DNA of 64,000 nt from Winogradskyella flava (GTDB lineage Bacteria > Bacteroidota > Bacteroidia > Flavobacteriales > Flavobacteriaceae). The stretch covers positions 1 to 64,000 of the forward strand of contig NZ_JACLCP010000004.1 in NCBI RefSeq assembly GCF_014243395.1, read 5' to 3'. The notes under the pieces were generated by a model, which was not told where the DNA came from, made no database searches, and saw nothing but the letters and a program-made list of their open reading frames with translations. Position 1 is the first letter of the stretch, and each line of letters starts with the position of its first letter. Shown piece after piece: positions 26,416-35,947 of the stretch. Position numbers and translations under genes: made by a program.

Positions 26416-29400
26416 TTATTCGATAGCCACAATCAAGTCATCTTGTTTTACCATGCTTCCTTCATCTAAGGTAATAGATTTTATTTTACCGGCTTTATGA
26501 GCCGTTACAGTAGTTTCCATTTTCATGGCTTCAATAACAAATAAAGGATCATTCTCTTTTATGGTTTGTCCTTTTTTTACCAAAACCTTGTAAAGTGAGC
26601 CTTGAAGTGGTGCGCCAATTTGGTTGTTGTCATCGGTATTAATCTTTACGTTTTCTTGCTTTTTTATATTGAGCGATTTATCCAAAACTTCAACATATCT
26701 GTTTTCACCATTGACCTTGAAGAATACGATTCGCTTTCCTTCATCATTTGGAATACCAACAGATAACAGTTTTACAATGACCGTTTTTCCAGGCTCTAAT
26801 GTGATTAAGGTTTCCTCACGTAGTTTCATACCATAGAAGAAATTCTTTGTAGGTATCAAAGCTACATTTCCGTAATTCTTATAATTCTCGTGTGCAGCAT
26901 CAAATACCTTTGGATATAAGGTGTAGGACAAGAAATCTTCCATTTCTATTGCTCTGGTGAATCCTTGTTGGTATTTCTTTTTGAAGGCTTTATATTCCTT
27001 ATCAAAATCGATAGGCTTTAAGTGTGCATTTGGTCTATCCGTATATGGTTTTTTATCTTTTAGTATGATTTTTTGAAGTTGCTTTGGGAAACCACCTGAC
27101 GGTTGACCTAAATCTCCTTTAAAGAAATTAATAACCGATTCTGGAAATGATATGTCTTCACCTCGTTGCATGACATCTTCTGGGGTCAAATTATTGGTTA
27201 CCATAAAAATGGCCATATCTCCAACAACTTTAGAACTTGGTGTCACTTTTATCAAATTACCAAACATTGTGTTGACTTTAGCATACATTTTCTTTACCTC
27301 GTCAAAACGATCACCTAAACCTAAAGCTTCAGCTTGAGGTCTAAGGTTTGAATATTGTCCACCTGGAATTTCATGATGAAACACTTCTGCAGTACCAGCT
27401 TTTAAACCAGATTCAAATGGATAGTACATTTCTCGAGTATCTTCCCAGAAGTTTGAAAACTGATTGAGTTTTTCAATATTGAAATCATGGGCACGACCAT
27501 GATGTTTCATCATTTCCACAGCCGCGTTGAAGTTTGGTTGCGAAGTTAAACCTGATAATCCACCTAAAGCTACATCAACAACATCAACTCCTGCTTCTAT
27601 AGCTTTTAAGTATGTGGCAGTTTGTAGTGATGAGGTGTCATGCGTATGTAGATGAATAGGTAGGTTAGTCGTATCCTTTAAAGCAGCAACCAATTCGGTT
27701 GCAGCATAAGGTTTTAGCAATCCTGCCATATCTTTTATGGCTATCATATGTGCACCTGCATTTTCTAAATCCTTAGCGAGTTGGGTGTAATATTTTAGGT
27801 TGTACTTGGTTTGAGAGGTATCCAAAATGTCACCTGTGTAGCTCAACGCTGCTTCAGCAATTCCTCCAGTCTTATTGCGTACATAATTAATACTTGGTTC
27901 CATGGCTTTTACCCAATTAAGGGAATCAAAAATTCTAAAGATATCTACTCCATTTTCCCAAGATTTTTCTACGAACTTCTCTATCAAATTATCAGGATAT
28001 GCTTTATAACCGACACCATTTGATCCGCGCAATAGCATTTGTAACAAAATATTTGGTACCGCTTTTCTCAATTCTCTTAAACGCGTCCAAGGACTTTCAT
28101 GCAAAAATCGCAAGCATACATCAAAAGTAGCGCCTCCCCAAACTTCCATGCTAAAAGTGTTTGGATGATTTTTAGCAAAACTTTCGGCTACTTTTAGCAT
28201 ATCGAACGTGCGCATACGTGTAGCTAACAATGATTGATGTGCATCTCGCATTGTGGTATCTGTATAGTGGATCTTCTTTTCGGATTTGAGCCATTGGCAG
28301 AACTTCTCCGGACCAAGTTCTGTCAACAGGTCCTTTGTGCCTTTAGGATGACTTTCCTTAGCATTAAACTTTGGTACTTTTGCTTCCCTAAATACTTTGT
28401 TATTATCAATGAATTTTGCATCAGAGTTTCCATTTACAATTACCTCTGCAAGAAAGTTTAAAGCTTTTGATGTACGGTCTTGAGGTAGCGCTATATCAAA
28501 TAATTCTGGTGTGTTTTGTATGAAATTAACATTGACTTTGCCATCTCTAAATGTTTCATGCTTAATGACATTCTGTAAAAAATGAATATTGGTCTTTACA
28601 CCTCTAATTCTAAATTCTCTTAATGCTCTGGACATTTTTCTAATGGCACCATCGAGTGTCCTGCCATGTGCAGATACCTTAACCAGCATGGAATCGAAAA
28701 ATGGACTAACGTTATACCCTTGATAAATGCTACCAGCATCTAAGCGAATGCCCATTCCTGATGCACTACGATAAGTTGTAATTGTACCATAATCTGGAGT
28801 GAAATTGTTTTCGGGATCTTCTGTAGTTAATCGACTTTGTAAGGCAAACCCATAAGTTGCTAAACTTTCTTGATCATAAATCTTGATTTGCTTGTCTGAT
28901 AATTTATAGCCACCAGCAATGAAAATTTGAGTCTTTACCAGGTCAATTCCTGTTACCATTTCAGTAACGGTGTGTTCTACCTGAATTCTAGGATTCACTT
29001 CAATAAAATAAATGTTGTCCTCTTGGTCTACTAAAAATTCAACTGTTCCAATATTATTATAGTTAACTTCTGAAGTGATATCAACTGCATATTTGTAAAG
29101 TGCATCTTTAACCTGTTGTGAAACATTGTAGGATGGTGCTACTTCTACTACCTTTTGATGGCGGCGCTGTACAGAACAATCACGCTCAAATAAATGTCGA
29201 ATATTGCCATGTCGATCTGCTACAATTTGGACCTCAAGATGTTTTGGGTTTTCGACATACTTTTCAAGAAACATGGTGTCATCTCCAAAAGCATTTAAGG
29301 CTTCATTGCGCGCCGAATTAAAATTAGCTTCTAGATCTTCCATGGTTCTAATAACTCTCATTCCACGACCACCACCACCAGAAGCCGCTTTTAGCATAAC

Positions 29401-29868
29401 GGGATATCCAATTCTGTTGGCCTCGGAAATGGCAACTTCAACAGAAGAAAGGTGTTCTTTATTACTTTCTATAATTGGAACATTACATGAAACGGCAATT
29501 TTCTTAGCAGTGATTTTGTCACCAAGTGCGTCCATGACTTCTGGATCTGGACCAATAAAAATGATATCATTCTCGGCACAACGTCTAGCAAATTCTGAGT
29601 TTTCAGATAGAAAGCCATAACCTGGATGTATGGCATCAACATTTTTTGATTTGGCCAATGATACAATTTCATCAATATCCAAATAAGGTCTTAAAGGTTC
29701 GTTATTCTCACCTATTTGATAGGATTCATCTGCTTTATAACGGTGTTGAGAGTATCGATCCTCGTAGGTATAAATTGCAACTGTTGCTATGTTAATTTCA
29801 GAACAAGCTCTTAAAACACGTATGGCAATTTCACTTCGGTTGGCGACTAAGACTTTTTTAATTTTCAT
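26416..29868 (-). CDS. pyc: Pyruvate carboxylase
   Basis: 1150 residues, full length. Biotin carboxylase at 1-450 (KVLVANRSEIAIRVLRAC, MLKAASGGGGRGMR, EVNPRIQVEHTVTEM). Carboxyltransferase at about 530-830 (YTDTTMRDAHQSLLATRMR, MEVWGGATFDVCLRFL, MLLRGSNGVGYKAYPDN, HLHTHDTS). C-terminal biotinyl domain with EAMKMETT (biotinyl Lys 1116). It converts pyruvate and bicarbonate to oxaloacetate, the anaplerotic entry to the TCA cycle. Confidence 0.97.
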   Translation of the reverse strand: MKIKKVLVANRSEIAIRVLRACSEINIATVAIYTYEDRYSQHRYKADESYQIGENNEPLRPYLDIDEIVSLAKSKNVDAIHPGYGFLSENSEFARRCAENDIIFIGPDPEVMDALGDKITAKKIAVSCNVPIIESNKEHLSSVEVAISEANRIGYPVMLKAASGGGGRGMRVIRTMEDLEANFNSARNEALNAFGDDTMFLEKYVENPKHLEVQIVADRHGNIRHLFERDCSVQRRHQKVVEVAPSYNVSQQVKDALYKYAVDITSEVNYNNIGTVEFLVDQEDNIYFIEVNPRIQVEHTVTEMVTGIDLVKTQIFIAGGYKLSDKQIKIYDQESLATYGFALQSRLTTEDPENNFTPDYGTITTYRSASGMGIRLDAGSIYQGYNVSPFFDSMLVKVSAHGRTLDGAIRKMSRALREFRIRGVKTNIHFLQNVIKHETFRDGKVNVNFIQNTPELFDIALPQDRTSKALNFLAEVIVNGNSDAKFIDNNKVFREAKVPKFNAKESHPKGTKDLLTELGPEKFCQWLKSEKKIHYTDTTMRDAHQSLLATRMRTFDMLKVAESFAKNHPNTFSMEVWGGATFDVCLRFLHESPWTRLRELRKAVPNILLQMLLRGSNGVGYKAYPDNLIEKFVEKSWENGVDIFRIFDSLNWVKAMEPSINYVRNKTGGIAEAALSYTGDILDTSQTKYNLKYYTQLAKDLENAGAHMIAIKDMAGLLKPYAATELVAALKDTTNLPIHLHTHDTSSLQTATYLKAIEAGVDVVDVALGGLSGLTSQPNFNAAVEMMKHHGRAHDFNIEKLNQFSNFWEDTREMYYPFESGLKAGTAEVFHHEIPGGQYSNLRPQAEALGLGDRFDEVKKMYAKVNTMFGNLIKVTPSSKVVGDMAIFMVTNNLTPEDVMQRGEDISFPESVINFFKGDLGQPSGGFPKQLQKIILKDKKPYTDRPNAHLKPIDFDKEYKAFKKKYQQGFTRAIEMEDFLSYTLYPKVFDAAHENYKNYGNVALIPTKNFFYGMKLREETLITLEPGKTVIVKLLSVGIPNDEGKRIVFFKVNGENRYVEVLDKSLNIKKQENVKINTDDNNQIGAPLQGSLYKVLVKKGQTIKENDPLFVIEAMKMETTVTAHKAGKIKSITLDEGSMVKQDDLIVAIE

Positions 29869-29974
29869 GTGTTTATTTTTATTGTTTTTCCAATAGTCAC
29901 ATGCGTTTCGCTATTTACAATTCTTTTGAATTATAAATTTTGAACGAGCATGTTTCATAATGGATTGGTCAGCA

Positions 29975-31036
29975 TTATTTTATGAGATATGGGTTTTCGT
30001 TGACATAGTTTCTAGTGATAAAATCCAGGGCATAACTCAATAGTTGTCCCATGCTTTTAGACTTTTTGAAATTGACATCTTTGGTTAGCTTAAACAAGGC
30101 TACTCTTAACTCATTTATTTTATCCGGTGTGGAAATGGTATCGGTTTTCATGCATTTAACGAGATCATCTAACCGTTCGCGCTCACTGGTGGCACGTTTT
30201 GCTAAAAGAGATCGTTCTTCTTTTTCGTACTGATCAATAGATTCCTGAGCCAGCACATTTAATGTCATTTCCACGAGAGCATTATTTTCTTTTAAAAACT
30301 GAGGTTTATAGACTTTTGGATTGCCCTCATAACATTGTTGATCAAAATCAATAGCGCGAATTCGATATTGCACACGATCAAAATCTTGCGTGATTACAAT
30401 GACATAATTGTAAGAACGCATATCCGCCAATAACCTGACAAAACACCGTTCGTTAAACTTCACGAACTCTTTGGCTAAGGCACGTTTATCCTGTTCTGGT
30501 AGAGTGTTTAGATTATTGCATATAAATGTATCTCCAGGAATTCCGGAAATATGTTCTTCAATAAGTGTGTCTTTATGCACTAAGAAGTTGATGTGGTTTG
30601 GAGACAATAGGTGCTCTAACTCTAGGCCATAAATACGTGAAGCATCCGCTTTTTTTACGTATAAAAAAATGTAATTATCGTTAAGAATGTTTCTAACCTT
30701 TACACGAAAAGGTTTTGTATTGCCAAAGGTGCAAAAATCAATACTGTCTATATTGAGATAAGGAATAATATTATCGCTACCATCAGAATGTAAAATGGAA
30801 TACATTTGTTTTAAACTATGTTCTATTTCGTCACGCTCGTACTCCGCATAGTAACAGCTAATCCACAAGGTATCATTACCATTATCGTCAAAAATTTCTA
30901 TAGCGCCTTGGAAGCGTAATAAGTCGTCATAAAAGATTGGAATTTTAATATTTCTACCTTGCTCACTTAGGTAATTTGAAAGACAATCACTAATAGGATA
31001 TGCAGGCTTTTTTTTAGATATCAGCTTTTCACTCAT
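29975..31036 (-). CDS. Hypothetical protein with kinase-like motifs
   Basis: 353 residues, no signal or membrane segment. Residues about 200-245 read ADMRSYNYVIVITQDF followed by YRIRAIDFDQQCYEGN. The spacing of D..xxN, a strand, then IDFD recalls the catalytic loop and metal-binding Asp of atypical (HipA/PI3K-like) kinases; an upstream EEHISGIPGDTF could be a hinge. Speculative. Otherwise I would call it a conserved flavobacterial protein of unknown function. Gaps on both sides show nothing I can name. Confidence 0.7.
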   Translation of the reverse strand: MSEKLISKKKPAYPISDCLSNYLSEQGRNIKIPIFYDDLLRFQGAIEIFDDNGNDTLWISCYYAEYERDEIEHSLKQMYSILHSDGSDNIIPYLNIDSIDFCTFGNTKPFRVKVRNILNDNYIFLYVKKADASRIYGLELEHLLSPNHINFLVHKDTLIEEHISGIPGDTFICNNLNTLPEQDKRALAKEFVKFNERCFVRLLADMRSYNYVIVITQDFDRVQYRIRAIDFDQQCYEGNPKVYKPQFLKENNALVEMTLNVLAQESIDQYEKEERSLLAKRATSERERLDDLVKCMKTDTISTPDKINELRVALFKLTKDVNFKKSKSMGQLLSYALDFITRNYVNENPYLIK

Positions 31037-31233
31037 TACAACTTTCGATTTGGTTCGAGGTAGTTTTGGATAAAAATAAACAAACTAACTACAACGTTTT
31101 CGTGAAAATTACATAATTTATTAATGTGCTGCTTTCTAGGTGTTTAGATAATAGATGTATGGTAAATAATCCCTATGACTTGAAATTTAATTCAAAAAAT
31201 ATCGACGTGATAACTTAAGTGACTCATTTAGTG

Positions 31234-31869
31234 CTATTTGATGAAAAACTTCAAGCGTTTTTTTAACCGCTCTGGAATATGGTCGCTTTTAATCAGCATA
31301 TTAAGATGGTTCAGGTTTTTGTCCTCTGCATAAAGAAGTTTAAATAATTCAAAAATAGATATGGTGTCTTTTTCTTTTTGCACAAGTTCTAAAATATCAC
31401 CAACCTTTACCTCACCTTTTTCTATGATTCTAACATAAGTGCCAGGATAGCCATGATCTATAAATTGTTGTAACACAGCTTGAGAACCAAATTTATGTGA
31501 AAACTTAAAGCAAGGCTCTCTTGGAATTGTTATTTGTACAATGGCATTACCGAGTTTATAGGTATCACCAACGTAAAGTTGTTTTTCATCCAAATTTTCT
31601 ACAGTGAGGTTTTCTCCGAGCATGCCATAAGTCCAATTTAAGTTTGGATAGAGATACTTCCAATAGGGATAATGATTGGCTGAAAATAGATAACATGCTT
31701 TAAAGGCACCTCCATGCACACGCCTATCTGAAACTTCATCACCTCGCACATTATCCTTACCTAAGTGAATAGGAACATCTGTTGGCTTTTTATAGATACC
31801 GGTTATAACTTCTTTGCCTTCCCATAAAAATGTTGTTGGTTGTCCTATATTGGTAGAAATGACTTTCAA
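31234..31869 (-). CDS. MOSC-domain protein, YiiM-like
   Basis: 211 residues from a TTG at 31869 (KVISTNIGQPTTFLW). The frame could be extended to 31914, but those codons are the terminator of the upstream gene. MOSC features: RRVHGGAFKACYLFSANHYP, YGMLGENLTVENL, GDTYKLGNAIVQIT and the conserved Cys in PREPCFKFSHKFG. YiiM-like proteins reduce N-hydroxylated bases with a molybdenum cofactor. The C-terminal 50 residues form a helical tail. Confidence 0.88.
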   Translation of the reverse strand: MKVISTNIGQPTTFLWEGKEVITGIYKKPTDVPIHLGKDNVRGDEVSDRRVHGGAFKACYLFSANHYPYWKYLYPNLNWTYGMLGENLTVENLDEKQLYVGDTYKLGNAIVQITIPREPCFKFSHKFGSQAVLQQFIDHGYPGTYVRIIEKGEVKVGDILELVQKEKDTISIFELFKLLYAEDKNLNHLNMLIKSDHIPERLKKRLKFFIK

Positions 31870-31901
31870 AAGCGTATTATCATTATTGAGATAAAGGTAT
31901 A

Positions 31902-31932
31902 AAAAAAAGCGCAAGTCTATAAACTTGCGCTT
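31902..31932 (-). terminator. Terminator of the Crp/Fnr gene
   Basis: 10-bp stem AAGCGCAAGT/ACTTGCGCTT, followed on the minus strand by TTTTTT. Confidence 0.75.
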
Positions 31933-32029
31933 CTCAGCTATTAATCCTTAGGGATAACTTAATTAGTTTGTTAGGATGGTCAAAAGTATAACTATAGTTA
32001 TACTAAAAAATTGATGTATGTTAATAAAT

Positions 32030-32614
32030 TTAATTATTGGAAAGTTCTTTTCTTATTCTACTTAAACTTTCGGTAGTAATACCTAAATAAGATGCAATAT
32101 GGTAGTTTTTGACGTTTTTTTCAATGTTTGGATAGGTCTGGATAAAGTCGACGTAACGTTCTTTTGCGGTTTGCGATAGGTAAGCTAGTATTCTTTGCTG
32201 AAATGCCGCAAAGGCGCGTTCATATTTTGTCTTAAAAAAGCTGTCAATTTTAGAAATGGAATTGCAAAGACGATCTTTATCTTTTTTTGATAATTTGTAA
32301 ATAACGGAGTCTTGAATGGCTTCAACAGTCATAAGCGCCTTTTCCTGTGACGAATACGATGTAAAATCAGAAATCCACCAATCTTTAATTCCAAAATGAA
32401 TGGTATAATCCTTGCCTTGGCCATCTAAATGGAACGCTCTTAAACAACCACTTAATATATAATATTGGGCACCATCAATATCACCTTGTTTGAGCAAAAT
32501 ATCACCTTTTTTCAAGGTGATTTTATGGAATACAGACGCAATAATTTCTATCTCATCCTTGGTGAAAATAAGATCTTTAAATAGGTCCTTGATTTTAGAC
32601 TTATCCGAACGCAC
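32030..32614 (-). CDS. Crp/Fnr family transcriptional regulator
   Basis: 194 residues from a GTG. Cyclic-nucleotide-binding-type beta barrel (LKKGDILLKQGDIDGAQYYI, LSGCLRAFHLDGQGKD), a connecting helix, and a C-terminal helix-turn-helix (NYHIASYLGITTESLSRIRK). The phosphate-binding RxS motif of true cAMP binders is not evident, as is common in flavobacterial members of this group. The MOSC gene downstream on the same strand may or may not be its target. Confidence 0.88.
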   Translation of the reverse strand: MRSDKSKIKDLFKDLIFTKDEIEIIASVFHKITLKKGDILLKQGDIDGAQYYILSGCLRAFHLDGQGKDYTIHFGIKDWWISDFTSYSSQEKALMTVEAIQDSVIYKLSKKDKDRLCNSISKIDSFFKTKYERAFAAFQQRILAYLSQTAKERYVDFIQTYPNIEKNVKNYHIASYLGITTESLSRIRKELSNN

Positions 32615-32720
32615 TTGTACATGATTAATAGCATCTGTAAGTTACGCAAAACCTTTTAAACGAGTGTCTTAAATCGATGTGGTAAATTAAAAGAAGTTTA
32701 TCGGCAGAATTGTATAAGAA

Positions 32721-32747
32721 AAAACCACTTCGCTTTGAAGTGGTTTA
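32721..32747. terminator. Terminator, mostly minus strand
   Basis: 10-bp perfect stem AAACCACTTC/GAAGTGGTTT. The minus-direction tail is TTTTTCTT. Ends the serine hydrolase transcript. Confidence 0.7.
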
Positions 32748-32772
32748 AAATTTTATAAACAATAAGTCTATT

Positions 32773-32879
32773 CTATTTTTTTAGCCATGGTTTCTGCCCC
32801 ACCTTGATATAATGTAAAGCTCTCTACTTGATCAGCTGCATTTTTATTGACCTTACTACATTTATTCGTCTTTTTGATT
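32773..32879 (-). pseudogene. Remnant of a second serine-hydrolase C-terminus
   Basis: Directly after, and out of frame with, the hydrolase gene, a stop-free stretch ends VESFTLYQGGAETMAKKIE and a TAG. That reads like the end of a DUF3471-type C-terminal domain (xGFTLYQGGxxxPAKKIE) found in longer beta-lactamase-family proteins. No start codon of its own is evident. Confidence 0.45.
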
Positions 32880-33944
32880 AAAAATATTACAAAGCTCTCC
32901 TGCAACCGTACTTACTTCTCTTCCTGCTCTAGATGTATTGGATATTACCGCCACAACAGTTTTTCGACTAGGAATAATAAACAACTGTGTAGAGGTCCCT
33001 GTTTGCGCGCCATTGTGTCCGTAGATGCCACCTTCATTGGGACGCTTTCCATAAAGGTAAAACCCAAATCCATAGCTATTGTTTACTTTTTCTAAACTAT
33101 GATGTGTAGTCATAAGTTTTATAGTCGCTTCACTTACTAAAGTATTATCGAGCAATGCGTTTCCAAACTTCACGAGGTCACTAACCGTAGAGTAGAAGCC
33201 ACCAGCAGGAATCCGATTACTCAGATTGTTTGCTTCAATGTTTTTAAGTCTGTCTTTACGATCTCTTGAATATAGTGATGCCGTTTGCTGTCTTTTGATT
33301 TGTGGTTTTTCAATGCCAGTATTTGTCATGTTTGCTTTATCCCAAATGTGTTTTTGCATGTAAGCTTCAAAAGACAAGCCAGAAACTTTTTCTATTAATA
33401 TGCCCAGAATAACATAGCCATAGCTTGTGTAATAGAATTCAGTACCAGGTTCAAAACGAAGTTTACGATTTTTAAAAACATCGTAAGCATCAAGTAATGT
33501 CTCGTAATTCACTTTGTTTTCAATCTCTTTTAGGTTTTTATATGCACCTATTCCAGATGTATGCGATAGCAGGTGTTTGGTAGTAATTTTCGTCTTTCCT
33601 TTTTGAACGAATTCAGGTATATAAGTATCAATGGGTAGATTTATGTCAACCAGGCCCTGTTCTACCAATTGCATTACGGCGATAGCTGTCATGGATTTGG
33701 CGATTGACGCTGTTCTTACCTCTGTATTTATTGTAAATTCACTCTTTTTTTCTTTATCCGCAAAACCCGAAGCTGATGCCCATTGGATTTCTCCGTTTAC
33801 GGCATAACTTGCTGATACACCTACAACTTTCTTTTCTTTGATTAAATTTTCAATTAAAGCTTTGGAGGCTTCGGCTTTAGTTTGGGCAACTGCATTTAAT
33901 GTAAAGCACATTAATAGGATTGCTGTTAAGATCGATTTTTTCAT
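32862..33944 (-). CDS. Beta-lactamase family serine hydrolase
   Basis: 360 residues from ATG 33944; an upstream frame to 33986 exists, but the signal peptide (KKSILTAILLMCFTLNAVAQ) and a -7 box favour this start. Catalytic SxxK at 80-83 (TASIAKSMT), Tyr motif in FYYTSYGYVILG, and GHNGAQTG as the KTG equivalent. Class C beta-lactamase/D-aminopeptidase fold, periplasmic. Substrate unknown; resistance should not be assumed. Confidence 0.88.
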   Translation of the reverse strand: MKKSILTAILLMCFTLNAVAQTKAEASKALIENLIKEKKVVGVSASYAVNGEIQWASASGFADKEKKSEFTINTEVRTASIAKSMTAIAVMQLVEQGLVDINLPIDTYIPEFVQKGKTKITTKHLLSHTSGIGAYKNLKEIENKVNYETLLDAYDVFKNRKLRFEPGTEFYYTSYGYVILGILIEKVSGLSFEAYMQKHIWDKANMTNTGIEKPQIKRQQTASLYSRDRKDRLKNIEANNLSNRIPAGGFYSTVSDLVKFGNALLDNTLVSEATIKLMTTHHSLEKVNNSYGFGFYLYGKRPNEGGIYGHNGAQTGTSTQLFIIPSRKTVVAVISNTSRAGREVSTVAGELCNIFNQKDE

Positions 33945-33971
33945 GATGAATATTTTATGTTTTATGGAATT

Positions 33972-33979
33972 CAAAATTA
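33972..33979 (-). promoter_or_regulatory. -7 box TAATTTTG
   Basis: Minus-strand TAnnTTTG match 28 bp before ATG 33944. It lies over the longer alternative frame, which supports the shorter start. Confidence 0.35.
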
Positions 33980-34046
33980 CTTTCAAATTTCATAAAACAC
34001 GCTGTTTTTAATGCCTTTGGGACAAACTATTTAGTTTTAGGGACGA

Positions 34047-34799
34047 TTAAATGAGTTCCATTATTGCGGATTTGTAATTTTTTGAAACAGGGATTTCCAT
34101 ACCAGTCAATTTTATACTTTTTGAGTCATTCCACGCTTTAAAATGGGCCGGATTAATTAAATGAGAGCGATGTACTTTTAATAAATCGGGAAGGTCATGT
34201 TGAATAGCCTTTAACGTATTTCTAAGTAGTTTTTTATGTAGCTCTCCTCTGATAAGATAACTAACTTCTACATAATTATCTGCACTAGATACACAGATAA
34301 GATCGTCTGGTAGGATTTTTAAAACATCTAATTTATTATCGCCTTTTAAGGTTATAACGTTCTTCTTTTTGATGGGTGTTTTTTTATTTAAAAACCACCT
34401 GCAAAAAATTATAATTGGCAGTATTATAAGTGCAATTGGAAGATAGACATAGAGTCCAAATGTTTGGAAGTTGTAATCTCCATTAACGAGATCAGTTTTA
34501 TAATATACAAATGAAACAACGATTTGAACAAAATTGAAAGCTATTATAAAAAGTAACTCTAAAGGGATTATCCATTTTTTTAGATATTGAAATACCCAAT
34601 TTTGAAGAGGAATTAGAAGCATGTAGGCAACAAAGCTAATAACACCATAAATTGGCAGAATTACAAAACGTGCATTAAAATCTAGATCGGCAGCATCAAA
34701 TGGTGCAATAACAACCAAGAAAACTACTAACCACAAGCTAATTACAAGTGCTACAATGGTATGATGTTTAAAAGAGGTGTTAAGCGGTAGCCTTTGCAT
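34047..34799 (-). CDS. Membrane-anchored LytTR family regulator
   Basis: 250 residues. Four membrane helices in the first 130 residues, then a LytTR DNA-binding domain at about 150-250 (VLKILPDDLICVSSADNYVE, LLKVHRSHLINPAHFKAW, GMEIPVSKNYK). No receiver domain. A one-component membrane regulator; target and signal unknown. Confidence 0.88.
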   Translation of the reverse strand: MQRLPLNTSFKHHTIVALVISLWLVVFLVVIAPFDAADLDFNARFVILPIYGVISFVAYMLLIPLQNWVFQYLKKWIIPLELLFIIAFNFVQIVVSFVYYKTDLVNGDYNFQTFGLYVYLPIALIILPIIIFCRWFLNKKTPIKKKNVITLKGDNKLDVLKILPDDLICVSSADNYVEVSYLIRGELHKKLLRNTLKAIQHDLPDLLKVHRSHLINPAHFKAWNDSKSIKLTGMEIPVSKNYKSAIMELI

Positions 34800-34859
34800 T
34801 AATGATTGAAGTTTAAAAATCTAATATAATTGAAATTGTCAATAAACTAAAAAAATAAA

Positions 34860-34886
34860 AAACCACTTAGAATTTCTAAGTGGTTT
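34860..34886. terminator. Terminator, copy 1 of a repeated sequence
   Basis: 11-bp stem AAACCACTTAG/CTAAGTGGTTT. The same 27 bases recur at 36751-36777. Minus direction tail TTTTTTATTTTTT serves the LytTR gene side poorly, as the nearest minus gene upstream of it is 47 bp to the right at 34927. Confidence 0.7.
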
Positions 34887-34926
34887 GATAGTTCAATTTA
34901 TTGACCTAAAGAGTTTAATTCAAAGA

Positions 34927-35934
34927 CTAGGGTTTATTAATTTCAAAACTGTATGAGACCACTATATCATTTTTTATTTTTAAATGTACATCATAGAGTC
35001 CTCTGCGTTTAAATCTGTGCCTAAACGAGATTAATCCGTTTTTGTTTTTTAGATCATAAATTTTAAAAGATCTATGCACGTTGCCAACAACTTGAATTAA
35101 TGAAATGTCTTTATTGGAAATAGTATCTAATGATTTAAATTTAAAGTACACCTCCTGGTTTTTGGATATAATAGTGTTGAGACGCTCTGGACTAATTGGT
35201 ATGACCTTATGCTTGAATGTTTCACCATAAACAATTGGTTCTGGAATAAATTTACTTTCTTTTAAACTATCATTTAAGAACCATTTTTTTTGCATGGGAT
35301 AATGATTTTTGGCAAAAAGAACGGGGTCTGTTAAAAAATAACCATCATTATAATCTTTTACAAAAAGACTACTGTTAATCATATATCCACTAGACCATGT
35401 AGCATCACATAAATACCATTTGTTATTCAGTTTTACTGCATTCCAAGAGTGGTTGTAAGATTCTAAAGCTTCCACATTTGTTTTAAAAGATCTTGCATAG
35501 CCATCGATGATTTGACAATCTATATTAGCCATGTAACACATTTCTTTAATGAGGTATGCATAACCTGTACACATTGTTTTTTTATGATTGAGTAATTTTT
35601 TAAAAGCTATTTTTTTAAACTCATTATTCCATTTGATATAACCAAGACTATTATTTTTAAATTTATCACGCTTTCTACTTACTAAATTATGTTGATAAGA
35701 ATCTCCACGGATATTGCGACTAACCCAAGTATAGATTGCTCTAAATTTTTCCACATCTGTAGATAGTTTATTAGTTAACTTAAATGTAAGTAAAGCTAAA
35801 TTATCTAAATCTTTGCCTTCATTGAGTGCAACAACATTGTCAGCTTTGGTGAAATCAATATGATTGAAATCTGAGATTTGAGCAGTTATTGACCACGAAA
35901 AGAAGCTTAGTAAAAACAGTAATAAATATCTCAC
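34927..35934 (-). CDS. Transglutaminase-like secreted protein
   Basis: 335 residues from a GTG at 35934 that begins a clean signal peptide (RYLLLFLLSFFSWSITAQ). A GTG at 35991 would overlap the previous gene by 44 bp. Transglutaminase-like triad C122 (KKTMCTGYAY), H162 (YNHSWNAV), D177 (LCDATW), as in the cysteine-protease-like Transglut_core proteins. A beta-rich C-terminal domain follows. Periplasmic peptidase or amidase activity is possible. Confidence 0.85.
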   Translation of the reverse strand: MRYLLLFLLSFFSWSITAQISDFNHIDFTKADNVVALNEGKDLDNLALLTFKLTNKLSTDVEKFRAIYTWVSRNIRGDSYQHNLVSRKRDKFKNNSLGYIKWNNEFKKIAFKKLLNHKKTMCTGYAYLIKEMCYMANIDCQIIDGYARSFKTNVEALESYNHSWNAVKLNNKWYLCDATWSSGYMINSSLFVKDYNDGYFLTDPVLFAKNHYPMQKKWFLNDSLKESKFIPEPIVYGETFKHKVIPISPERLNTIISKNQEVYFKFKSLDTISNKDISLIQVVGNVHRSFKIYDLKNKNGLISFRHRFKRRGLYDVHLKIKNDIVVSYSFEINKP

Positions 35935-35947
35935 GAGTATTATAAAT

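Noticed and set aside
29204-29620. Open frame of 138 codons antisense to pyruvate carboxylase
   Set aside because: It lies wholly inside a strongly conserved gene, has no family features and reflects codon bias of the other strand.
32862-33944. Beta-lactam resistance gene
   Set aside because: The fold is shared by many esterases and peptidases; nothing here shows beta-lactam hydrolysis.
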